45,237 nt of DNA. Source: an uncultured Kiritimatiellota bacterium. Its GTDB lineage: Bacteria > Verrucomicrobiota > Kiritimatiellia > RFP12 > DVOR01. The translations under genes were made by a program, and so were the position numbers. A model generated the notes under the pieces. That model was not told the origin of the DNA. It ran no database searches and was given only the letters and a program-made list of their open reading frames with translations. Below, piece after piece: positions 25,424 through 33,192 of this stretch (the first letter of the stretch is position 1; every line of letters starts with the position of its first letter). The stretch is from positions 1 to 45,237 of the forward strand of contig CALXSH010000011.1 in assembly GCA_944391065.1 (NCBI GenBank). The letters run 5' to 3'.

Positions 25424-26925
25424 CGCACACTCCTTCCGATGGCTCGGGTGTCCCGCTCCGGATAGGGGAAGGCCCGCTTTTTCTCGCTGTGCGTCAGCGG
25501 ATGATTGGCAACCCAGCGACGCTGCATCGCCCGGAATTCGGCAAGAATCCCCTCCCAATGTCCGCGCTCCGGACTGCCGGCCCGGGTAGCGCACAGATGG
25601 GCTGCCAGAGACGCATCCATCCGCGGCCAGTCAGCCGTGTCCGGATGCTTCAGCCTTTCGGCAATGACGGCCTCGCCCAGGGCATTCTTCGGCGAAGGGA
25701 GTCCCGGCGTAAAGTCCCAGATGCGGTCCACGGCCTCTGCTGGGTTCTCACCGGCCCGCCACGCCACAAAATATGGGCTGGTTGAGAAAAGAAGCCGGGT
25801 GGCCCGATCACGGACTTCCCAGGGGACCTCCCGCACCAACACCCAACGCCGCTCGCCATGGCGCACAAGAACGGCACTTCCCGCCCACCGGCTGCCGGTA
25901 GGCTCCGTGTGAATATAGCGAAGACAGACTCCCGGAAGCCCATGACCAAGATTGCTGCGAAGCTGATAATCCTCCACATAGATTTCGTCCTGCTCCGGCA
26001 TGGCATAGCGCTGGGTCAAGATCTTGGCCTCCTCCCGCCGCCAGCGTTCATCAATCTCATAAACGTGGCCGCCACGTTGGCGGTCATCAAACCATGCCCG
26101 CATCGAAGCCGCACGGCTGCGGCGAAGTTCCTCAGGAGAATCCGCCACCTCCAGGGCAATGCACAAAGGAACACCTTTAACCGAAACATCCCTTCGGTAT
26201 GTCCCCGGCCCACAATCGGGCAGGACAAACGCCACTTGCGTAACCGGAGGAAGGAGCGAGGTGTCTTTCCACAACGCTTTGAGCAAGAACACCACCCCTA
26301 TCACGGCGACCGCAAGCAAAAGAAAGCCCCTGCGCCGAAGCCGGTTCCGCCGCCGGACCGCCTGGCGTTCGGCCAATAACCGCAGCTCTTCGGGCGTGAC
26401 AGCCCGGGTCCGCTCCGAAGGGTCAAAGAAGGCCGTTCTGTCATCGCTTGGAGTCTCTTGGCAACAGGAAACCGATACCGGAGGAGATGCCGTTGCCGAA
26501 GAAAGCGTTACCGCAGGTGCCGCCACACCGATCGGTACCGTCGCATCGGCAAGCGTAGGGGCCCCCGCCAAGGTAGCCATGGCATCCGCCCCCTGCGTCG
26601 CTGTCTCATCTGCCGCCACAGGCGCCGGCCCGACGACCTCAAAGGCCAACGTCCCCCCCATCTTCAGCATATCCCCGACCGAAAGCGGCAGGATATCCCC
26701 CTGCCGGAGCTTCCGGCCGTTCAGCATCGTCGTACGTACGCTGACCACCTCGATATACGGCACACCCGAGCGGACAGAGAGCAACGCATGAATCGCGGAC
26801 ACGTCCGGGAGCTGCGACCTGATGTCCGCCCGACGCGAACGTCCGATCAGGCGGGGTGCTCCTTCCGCCGGAAAGCTCTGGCCGAAAAGATCGCCGGCAA
26901 TGCAACGCAGCTGGAATCCACTCAT
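25420..26925 (-). CDS. Membrane-anchored protein with degenerate FHA domain
   Basis: A 501-aa protein. Residues 1-100 are FHA-like: LIGRS at 26-30, SAIHA at 43-47 and LNG at 68-70, but the usual STNGT is replaced by a degenerate VRTTM stretch, so phosphothreonine binding may be reduced or lost. A linker of about 90 aa rich in Ala/Thr/Pro leads to a basic stretch (RRRNRLRRR) and one membrane segment at about 201-220. The remaining 280 aa are periplasmic, with no recognised family. ATG at 26925 overlaps the tadC stop (ATGA), and its own stop overlaps the next FHA gene, so tadC and both FHA genes are coupled. Confidence 0.8.
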   Translation of the reverse strand: MSGFQLRCIAGDLFGQSFPAEGAPRLIGRSRRADIRSQLPDVSAIHALLSVRSGVPYIEVVSVRTTMLNGRKLRQGDILPLSVGDMLKMGGTLAFEVVGPAPVAADETATQGADAMATLAGAPTLADATVPIGVAAPAVTLSSATASPPVSVSCCQETPSDDRTAFFDPSERTRAVTPEELRLLAERQAVRRRNRLRRRGFLLLAVAVIGVVFLLKALWKDTSLLPPVTQVAFVLPDCGPGTYRRDVSVKGVPLCIALEVADSPEELRRSRAASMRAWFDDRQRGGHVYEIDERWRREEAKILTQRYAMPEQDEIYVEDYQLRSNLGHGLPGVCLRYIHTEPTGSRWAGSAVLVRHGERRWVLVREVPWEVRDRATRLLFSTSPYFVAWRAGENPAEAVDRIWDFTPGLPSPKNALGEAVIAERLKHPDTADWPRMDASLAAHLCATRAGSPERGHWEGILAEFRAMQRRWVANHPLTHSEKKRAFPYPERDTRAIGRSVR

Positions 26926-27833
26926 CGCATGGTCCTCACGAGATCCAAAATACGGATGGCCACCGGCGCACCGATCACGATAAAAACCGCCGGCATGATA
27001 AAAAGAATCATCGGAAAGAGAATCTTGGTAGGGGCCTTGGCAGCGAGGCGTTCGGCGAGATTGAAGCGGGCTTTGCGCATTTCCTCGGCCTGGATGCGAA
27101 TGGTCTCCGAAAGCGTGGCACCGGTCTTGTCGCTGTTGATAACAGCCTCGGCAAAATAAGTGAAGGCGTCCAGCTGGATCCGATCGGCCATTCCGCGCAG
27201 TGCGACGTCCCGGGAGGAGACCTGCTGTTCACGCATCATGTGGCCAAATTCCTCCGTAAGGGGATTCTGAAGGCGGAGGTCAAGGTAACTCTGCACAGCC
27301 GCACCAAAGCTCTGCCCCGCCGAGACCGCCGCATGCAACAGGTCAAAGACGAAGGGTAGCGCACGGGAGATGGCCCGTTGCCGGGCCTCCACCGCCTTGC
27401 GCAGCTGGGAGGACGGATAGGCGAGACCCATCACCAGCCCAGGAATCAGGCCAAAAAACCACAGGATGCCGTTTTCCTTCCCGGCAACGGAGTCGAGCAG
27501 CAACCCCATACCCGAGAGCATCCCCCCAAAAACCGGGGCGTAGAGCAATCCGGCCACCCAGACCTGTGGCACGGATATCCGTTCGGAGAGACCCGCAACG
27601 GCGAGTTGCCTGCGGATGCGTTCGGAAGCGTCCGTGAAGAGCGCCTCCAGCGCGCTCCCCACCGGAAGCAAAGCGGTGCAAACGGGGGCGACATTGCGGA
27701 ACCAAGCCGGCGTCCCCGCCTCTTCCCGTCCTTCCCGCCCCCCTGCGGTCAGGCCTCCGTGCATCAGCCCCGAGGCCAACCAGAAACTGCCAAGGATAAG
27801 CGCCCCCACCGCAAGTGCCAACAAAAAGTTCAT
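26922..27833 (-). CDS. tadC: Tad inner-membrane platform protein TadC
   Basis: A 303-aa integral membrane protein of the type II secretion F (GspF/PilC) superfamily, the TadC type. Hydrophobic segments occur at the N-terminus, at about 100-145 and near the C-terminus, with the cytoplasmic T2SSF helical domain at about 150-260 (RAISRALPFVFDLLHAAVSA). The C-terminal KILFPMILFIMPAVFIVIG is typical of TadC. It forms the platform with TadB on which TadA works. Start ATG follows the tadB stop by three bases. Confidence 0.88.
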   Translation of the reverse strand: MNFLLALAVGALILGSFWLASGLMHGGLTAGGREGREEAGTPAWFRNVAPVCTALLPVGSALEALFTDASERIRRQLAVAGLSERISVPQVWVAGLLYAPVFGGMLSGMGLLLDSVAGKENGILWFFGLIPGLVMGLAYPSSQLRKAVEARQRAISRALPFVFDLLHAAVSAGQSFGAAVQSYLDLRLQNPLTEEFGHMMREQQVSSRDVALRGMADRIQLDAFTYFAEAVINSDKTGATLSETIRIQAEEMRKARFNLAERLAAKAPTKILFPMILFIMPAVFIVIGAPVAIRILDLVRTMR

Positions 27834-27836
27834 GGC

Positions 27837-28703
27837 TTATACCTCAATGGTGACGATTTTGCGGATCCAGAGAAACCCCAACGTTTCCAAGACCACTACA
27901 GCGCCCAACGCAATCCACCCTGCGGGCCGCGTGACCAACAGCAACATCAGCTGCGTATCGATCAGCAGAAGAATCAGAAAAATGCCGACGGGGGCACAAG
28001 CCATTAGAATAGCCTCAAATTTCCCCTGCGCCACACGGTTCTTCAGCCGCTCGCGGAAGTCCGCCCGCTGACGGATGGTTTCCGCCAGCTGCGCCATGAT
28101 ATCCGTCAGGCGGCCGCCGGATTTGGTCGAGAGGCGAATGGCGGACTTCATCAGCAGCAGATCCTCGCAGGGAACGCGTCCATAGAGCCGGTCGAGAGCC
28201 TCATTGACATCCCTGCAGAGCGGAAGCTCCTCCACTGTCAGCGAGAGCTCCTCGCGCACGACGCCTGGTGTATGCTCAGCCAACGTCCGCAGGGCCTGAG
28301 TGATACCCATGCCAGCCTTGACGTTGCCCGCCAGTCCGAGTACGACATTCAGCATCTGCCGTTCAAAATCAGCCCTGCGGGCTTCGGCTTTCCGACGATA
28401 AAACGCATAAGGGAGTTGCCACCCCAGCAGAGCCGCGGCCACGGCCAGCAACGTCACACCGAAACCGTGAAACCCGACTCCAACCCCAAACAGCAACACC
28501 ACTCCGGCACCGGCGCCGGCCGTCCCCACGCGCAGGCGCGCCAGCTCCTCCGGCGCGATGAACCGGCTGACCGGATCACCCCCCGGGACGATCGCACGGC
28601 TTACAAGCCCGGCATCCATCCGCCGCCGAACCGTGCGCGCCGCCAAGACGGCCACAAAGAAGACCGCCACGAAGACAAATACCAGCAGCAGGGTATCGCT
28701 CAT
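27837..28703 (-). CDS. tadB: Tad inner-membrane platform protein TadB
   Basis: A 288-aa integral membrane protein of the same T2SSF superfamily. One N-terminal membrane segment, two near residues 60-100, a cytoplasmic helical domain containing QMLNVVLGLAGNVKAGMGIT and KSGGRLTDIMAQLAETIRQR, and two closing membrane segments give the usual TadB layout. It lies five bases after tadA and three before tadC, the conserved tadA-tadB-tadC order. Confidence 0.88.
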   Translation of the reverse strand: MSDTLLLVFVFVAVFFVAVLAARTVRRRMDAGLVSRAIVPGGDPVSRFIAPEELARLRVGTAGAGAGVVLLFGVGVGFHGFGVTLLAVAAALLGWQLPYAFYRRKAEARRADFERQMLNVVLGLAGNVKAGMGITQALRTLAEHTPGVVREELSLTVEELPLCRDVNEALDRLYGRVPCEDLLLMKSAIRLSTKSGGRLTDIMAQLAETIRQRADFRERLKNRVAQGKFEAILMACAPVGIFLILLLIDTQLMLLLVTRPAGWIALGAVVVLETLGFLWIRKIVTIEV

Positions 28704-28708
28704 CGCCC

Positions 28709-30439
28709 TCAGCTCTCCGCCGTCGGATTGAAAATGCCGCGGGGCATCCGAAGATCGCCGACTTCGTCAAGGCGGCGCACGAAATCCGGGATGATGCCAT
28801 TGCCGGTATGGTAACCCAAGACACGGCGGCGTTCGTCAACCCCAGTCCGGACAAAAGAAAAGATATCCTGCAACATGATCAGATCCCCCTCACAACCGGT
28901 CACCTCCGAGATGGCCACCACTTTGCGCGAGCCATCCGGAAGGCGTGTTTGCTGTACGATGAGCTGCACGGCGGAGGCGATTTGCTGGCGGATCACGCTC
29001 ACCGGCAGCTCAAACCCGGCCATCAGCACCATATTTTCCAGACGGGTGAGGGCCTCGCGGGGGGAATTGGCATGAAGCGTGGTCAGCGAACCGTCATGTC
29101 CGGTGTTCATGGCCTGAAGCATATCCAGGGCCTCGGCCCCGCGGCATTCGCCCACAATGATGCGATCGGGCCTCATGCGCAGAGTATTCACCACCAGGTC
29201 GCGAATGGTCACACGCCCCGTGCCTTCGACGTTGGCGGGGCGGGCCTCCATGCGCACAAGGTTCCGGTGCTGAAGCTGAAGTTCGGCGGAGTCCTCAATG
29301 GTGATCACACGCTCACCTTCGGGGATGAATCTGGACAGAACATTGAGCAGAGTCGTCTTTCCCGAACCCGTTCCTCCGGAAACCACGATATTCTGCCGTG
29401 TGCGGACCGCCTCGCGCAGAAATTCCCCCATGGCCGGGGTCATACTGCCAAAGTTTACCAGATCGTCCACCGTCAGCTTGTCTTTCCGAAACTTCCGGAT
29501 CGTCAGCGCAGCGCCGCCCAACGACAGAGGACGGATGACCGCATTCACGCGGGAGCCGTCAGGCAGGCGGGCATCCACCATCGGGCTGGCTTCATCGACA
29601 TGGCGCCCGATCGGTTCCACAATGCGGCGGATCACCGCCAGCAGCTGTTCTTCGTCGCAAAACCGGATTCCCGTCTCATACATTTTCCCGCGGATCTCAA
29701 CAAAAATGTAGTCGGGGCCATTGACCATCACCTCGCTGATGTCATCACGGCGAAGCAGCGGCATGATCGGGCCGTAATCTATCAGCTCATCCATCAGAGC
29801 CTGGGCAAACCGCTCCTTGGAAAGACTCGCCGGCAAACGGTGCCCCTGCTCGGTAAGCGCCTGCCAGATCCCCTCGGTGAGCTTTTGGCGCATGGCCCCG
29901 TCAGACCGGCCAACGCCCTCCTTGAGATTCAGCCGCTCCACAATGTCGTGGCGGAACTCCGCCAGCAACTGCACCGTACGCGCGTCATAGAAGGTGCAAA
30001 TATCATGGAAGAGGTTGGCCGCCTCCGGCGGGAGACCGCTCTCAGCACGGGGTGTACACCCGACCTCCGGCGCAGGCTTCAAAGGTTCCTGAAAGGCAGG
30101 CGGCGGAGGCGGCGCGTCCTGGGAGGCAGACGGCGCCCCCTCGCAAAGCTCCAGCGCACAATCCGCCAAGCGCACGTCCATCCCGGGCTCCAGCGCGGAC
30201 ATCCGCTCCACCCGGACCCCGTCGATTGTGAGGCCAGCAGTGCTGCAGAGGTCTTCAATGAAAAAAACACCGTTCACACGGACCAACCGGGCATGGCGAC
30301 GGGAAACGCGCTGGCTGCGCAAAACCACAGCACACTCCGCCGAGCGACCGATAATCCATTCCTGCGCCTCCGGCGCAAGCGGGATCTCCGCACTCATACC
30401 GTCGGCATGGGCGATGCGCAGCCGGACCGAATCGCTCAT
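28709..30439 (-). CDS. tadA: FHA domain fused to Tad assembly ATPase TadA/CpaF
   Basis: A 576-aa fusion. Residues 1-100 are an FHA domain with GR at 31-32 and SRRHA at 46-50; the last loop reads CSTAGLTIDG, so the Asn of the usual STNG is Ala. A Pro-rich linker (about 101-135) leads to a full CpaF-type ATPase: helical N-terminal domain 140-215, second N-terminal domain from about 220, Walker A GGTGSGKTT (355-363), RIIVGECRGAEA with Glu431 in the Walker B region, and LTTLHANSP. It powers pilus assembly or secretion. It directly follows the secretin gene at the place where tadZ usually sits, and overlaps it as ATGA. The FHA part could dock the motor to a phosphorylated partner; the variant loop makes tight binding uncertain. 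Confidence 0.93.
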   Translation of the reverse strand: MSDSVRLRIAHADGMSAEIPLAPEAQEWIIGRSAECAVVLRSQRVSRRHARLVRVNGVFFIEDLCSTAGLTIDGVRVERMSALEPGMDVRLADCALELCEGAPSASQDAPPPPPAFQEPLKPAPEVGCTPRAESGLPPEAANLFHDICTFYDARTVQLLAEFRHDIVERLNLKEGVGRSDGAMRQKLTEGIWQALTEQGHRLPASLSKERFAQALMDELIDYGPIMPLLRRDDISEVMVNGPDYIFVEIRGKMYETGIRFCDEEQLLAVIRRIVEPIGRHVDEASPMVDARLPDGSRVNAVIRPLSLGGAALTIRKFRKDKLTVDDLVNFGSMTPAMGEFLREAVRTRQNIVVSGGTGSGKTTLLNVLSRFIPEGERVITIEDSAELQLQHRNLVRMEARPANVEGTGRVTIRDLVVNTLRMRPDRIIVGECRGAEALDMLQAMNTGHDGSLTTLHANSPREALTRLENMVLMAGFELPVSVIRQQIASAVQLIVQQTRLPDGSRKVVAISEVTGCEGDLIMLQDIFSFVRTGVDERRRVLGYHTGNGIIPDFVRRLDEVGDLRMPRGIFNPTAES

Positions 30440-31947
30440 TTCAGCGCTCCGGTCTTCTCGCGCACATCATCCACCACACCTTCGGCATGGCCACTCGTCG
30501 GCATCGTGATGGACTCCGCCTCCTCCACAATCGGGGAGACCAACAACAGCACATGCGCTGAGGAGGAATTGTTTTCTTCCTTACTGAAAAACCAGCGAAC
30601 AATCGGAATATGCCGCAGAATCGGCGTACCCGACGGCTCCGACCAGTGAACCTTCGCATTGCGATTGTGCGACAGCACGTAGGTGCGGCCCAAGATCATC
30701 GGGAAGCTGGGCGTCTCAAAGGAGACACCATCCGTGCTCATATAAGCCGCAGCGCCCTCCCCTGTCGGCTCACCGCTCCGCTCCACCTTCATCCGACAGA
30801 GGACCATGTTCGGAGCAACCAAACCGCCGGACACCTCCGCCGTGAGGCCGAATTCTACCGACTCCAGCCCGCTGTTGTCCGAAGTATCGTCCGTATTGCT
30901 GCCGGTGTTGACCATCAGGGTTCCGCCGACATGAAGCTTCGCAGGCTCCTCCACATGGTTGGTGAACCGCACACTGTCCGTCAGCATCGCCCGGGAATAC
31001 TCCTCACCGGCGTAAAAATCCGTCGTAGAGGCCGAAATCCCAGTGTCTCCGGAAGAAATGGTGGCACTCCGGGAACGGGAACGGGTACTTCCGCCATCAC
31101 TCGAACGCCCCCAAGCGAAATCGATCATGCTTCCGACGCTAAGGGCATTCTGCCGGCCGTATCGCTCCTCCTCTCCGTCGGAAAGCACGAGCACCGCCAC
31201 ATTCAGCGTAATCACCAGATACTTATCCACCTCCACATTCACCTGGCAGGCAACCTCCCCGGGCTGCGGCTCGGCATCAACGGCCAGATGCCCCACATTG
31301 CGCAACGCTGCACGGATCTTTGCCAATGCCTCGTCAGAATAGGTCTTTCCGGAAACAACCACGCAGTCTTTGCGTTCTTCAACGGCCAGTTCGTTAAGCG
31401 GGGAATTCTGAGTCACCTGCTCCCGGACCACATAGCCAAGGCCCTCCAGTTCCTGGCGCACACGTGCCGGTTCATCCGACACGCGGAGCCGTACGCTGTT
31501 CACCGGCTGCCGACCGAAATACTCCGCTGTCTCCGCTATCGCCGCCTGCAGCTTTTCCCATTCCGTCCGTGAAGCCACCGTTCCCAAGACAGCGCCGTCC
31601 TTTTCCCGGACGGACACCCCTGCGACACCCTGCAATCTTTCGCGCAACGCGCGGACGTACAGTGCAGCATCGTCCAGAATTTCCACCCGAAGCTCTTCCG
31701 TCCCGCCGCCGGCAAAGATCAGCGACAGCGTCCCCTGCCCTGTCCCCGCGCCGGCGGTCAGACGCAGCACCGAAGGCCCCATCGGCCGCACAGAGAGCCA
31801 ATCCGGCGCATCATAGGCGGAGATCGGCGCAGGAAACGAACGCAGCATACTCTCCCCCGGACGGAGGAGCAAGGGCGCCTCTTCGGCAAGAACCATACCT
31901 GCCGCCAAGGCGCAGACGACAGACACAATACAGGCACGCTGACTCAT
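30436..31947 (-). CDS. rcpA: Tad outer-membrane secretin RcpA/CpaC
   Basis: A 503-aa secretin. A signal peptide (about 1-21) is followed by an N-terminal pilus-secretin domain, then a BON-like region (about 85-215) and the secretin domain. The C-terminal signature GTPILRHIPIVRWFFS with a following LLLVSPIV closing strand is the classic secretin end. A Ser/Thr/Asp-rich segment around 280-300 probably corresponds to an extended loop. It forms the outer-membrane channel through which the Flp pilus passes. Start ATG has GGAGG six bases upstream. It overlaps tadA and follows cpaB by 17 bases. Confidence 0.9.
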   Translation of the reverse strand: MSQRACIVSVVCALAAGMVLAEEAPLLLRPGESMLRSFPAPISAYDAPDWLSVRPMGPSVLRLTAGAGTGQGTLSLIFAGGGTEELRVEILDDAALYVRALRERLQGVAGVSVREKDGAVLGTVASRTEWEKLQAAIAETAEYFGRQPVNSVRLRVSDEPARVRQELEGLGYVVREQVTQNSPLNELAVEERKDCVVVSGKTYSDEALAKIRAALRNVGHLAVDAEPQPGEVACQVNVEVDKYLVITLNVAVLVLSDGEEERYGRQNALSVGSMIDFAWGRSSDGGSTRSRSRSATISSGDTGISASTTDFYAGEEYSRAMLTDSVRFTNHVEEPAKLHVGGTLMVNTGSNTDDTSDNSGLESVEFGLTAEVSGGLVAPNMVLCRMKVERSGEPTGEGAAAYMSTDGVSFETPSFPMILGRTYVLSHNRNAKVHWSEPSGTPILRHIPIVRWFFSKEENNSSSAHVLLLVSPIVEEAESITMPTSGHAEGVVDDVREKTGALK

Positions 31948-31964
31948 GGACGACCTCCCCTTCC

Positions 31965-32693
31965 TCAGTTAAGAGCACGAATGCGCCGCTCAAGTTCATC
32001 GGCCGTAACCGTTTCGGGCTTCATCGTGGCGCCATCTCGCACGATCCACGGATAGAGCTCCATGGTACGCTGCGCCCACAGCACGGTCTGGGCGTCACGC
32101 TGCGACAGCTCCAGCAAAACCCCCGCCCCCCCGTTAAGCACCTGGCGCACGCGGATATTCGACAACACCGGACGCAGCGTATACACCGTTCTCGCCTGTG
32201 CCGTGGGAGATGCCGCATCAGCACTCAAATCACGCGGAAGGCGGTCCGGTGAGACCGTCTCTGCCGTCTCCAGACCGACGATCGTGATGTATGCGCCTGC
32301 CCGAAGCAGACGCCCCAGCGTCGCATCCGAGAAGGTTACCGTCGTCAGGCAGTTCTCGCGTTCCGACGGTTCCAACGGTACCGGCGACTCGTCGCTCACG
32401 CCGTCGCGCAAAATGTAATCCCCGCCTTCAACTGCCCGTGTCGCACGACTGCCCAACGGGGAGGAAGTGCCGCGGAACGCCTGCCGGGGAAGCGCCGAAG
32501 AAACGCGCTCAGCTTGCTCCGCATTCCCTTCATTGATGACATCTCCCGCTCGGATGCCAACCCCCCGACGCGCTACCCAGACGCGTTCCGTCACCGGCGT
32601 GTCACGCTCCACGCGGCCGAGCCGATGCCACACCAGAGCCACGGCCATTGCCGCCACAACCGAAGCAATCAGCAAAGGAATCATATTTTTCAT
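31965..32693 (-). CDS. cpaB: Tad pilus assembly protein CpaB/RcpC
   Basis: A 242-aa periplasmic protein held by an N-terminal membrane anchor (about 4-22). Residues of about 35-110 fit the SAF-type domain of CpaB/RcpC, with VWVARRGVGIRAGDVI at its start; the central part (110-150) contains CLTTVTFSDATLGRLLRAGAYITI, the typical RcpC/CpaB segment. It is somewhat shorter than Caulobacter CpaB (about 300 aa). It would stabilise or gate the secretin. AGGGGG precedes the ATG. It is the first gene of the run. Confidence 0.85.
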   Translation of the reverse strand: MKNMIPLLIASVVAAMAVALVWHRLGRVERDTPVTERVWVARRGVGIRAGDVINEGNAEQAERVSSALPRQAFRGTSSPLGSRATRAVEGGDYILRDGVSDESPVPLEPSERENCLTTVTFSDATLGRLLRAGAYITIVGLETAETVSPDRLPRDLSADAASPTAQARTVYTLRPVLSNIRVRQVLNGGAGVLLELSQRDAQTVLWAQRTMELYPWIVRDGATMKPETVTADELERRIRALN

Positions 32694-32717
32694 ATGCGCC
32701 CCCTATCAATACCGTGA

Positions 32718-32744
32718 ATTAGAACTCTCGTAATCGTTTGCCAA
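32718..32744 (-). promoter_or_regulatory. Candidate promoter of the Tad gene run
   Basis: Minus-strand TTGGCA (32744-32739) and TCTAAT (32723-32718) match the consensus hexamers at five of six positions each, but the 15-base spacer is short. A second possible -35, TTGACG (32846-32841), lies 100 bases upstream next to an A/T-rich tract without a clear -10. Some promoter must exist here since cpaB is the first gene of the run. Confidence 0.35.
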
Positions 32745-33175
32745 ATCTGTGTAATCGGTCTCATTTGCAAAACCTCCCCACGTAAGCGCACCCGCACGGG
32801 AGAGTCCAAGAACCGCTACTACGCTATCACACTACCCCCCCGTCAACACTTTTTATCTTATTGATATTACAATAATAAATCACGTCACAAGCCATCCGAG
32901 GTGAACCTACGGCCTATTCCTCCGGAAAAGGAAGACACCTGCTCCGCTGAGGGGGAGTGTACCCTTTTCACCTCCTGAACGCTCCGGATCAGCCCTAAAG
33001 CACCTCCTGGCCCACCTCAGAGCCACCTTCGGTCTCAAGTGGACCCACGCTGTGGAAGGAGTAAATGCACTTTACGCTCATTTACTCTTACAACGGCGCA
33101 CTTCGGATGGCGAGTGACCCCCGTGCCGGCGGACCCGGAGAAAGGCCGGCGGGAGGCGGTTTTTTGCGGATGTTT

Positions 33176-33184
33176 TGGTATACT
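33176..33184 (+). promoter_or_regulatory. Extended -10 promoter giving a near-leaderless ligase mRNA
   Basis: TGGTATACT is an extended -10 element (TGn followed by TATACT). No -35-like hexamer lies 17 bases upstream (GCGGTT). The ATG of the downstream gene begins only eight bases after the -10, so transcription should start at or within about two bases of the start codon. No Shine-Dalgarno sequence is present. Confidence 0.65.
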
Positions 33185-33192
33185 GGCGCATT

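Larger units (their letters stand above)
32694..33192. other. Divergent intergenic region between Tad run and ligase gene
   Basis: About 500 bases without a convincing gene. It holds the candidate Tad promoters on the minus strand, a conspicuous A/T-rich tract at about 32849-32881 in an otherwise GC-rich neighbourhood, and the extended -10 promoter of the ligase gene at its right end. A plus-strand frame open from 32905 to a stop at 33117 has protein-like composition in its second half (LKHLLAHLRATFGLKWTHAV) but no start codon; it may be a gene remnant. No riboswitch or RNA gene is recognised. Confidence 0.4.

Noticed and set aside
28808-30649. Long plus-strand frame opposite tadA
   Set aside because: His/Arg/Gln-rich shadow of the FHA-TadA gene without recognisable motifs.
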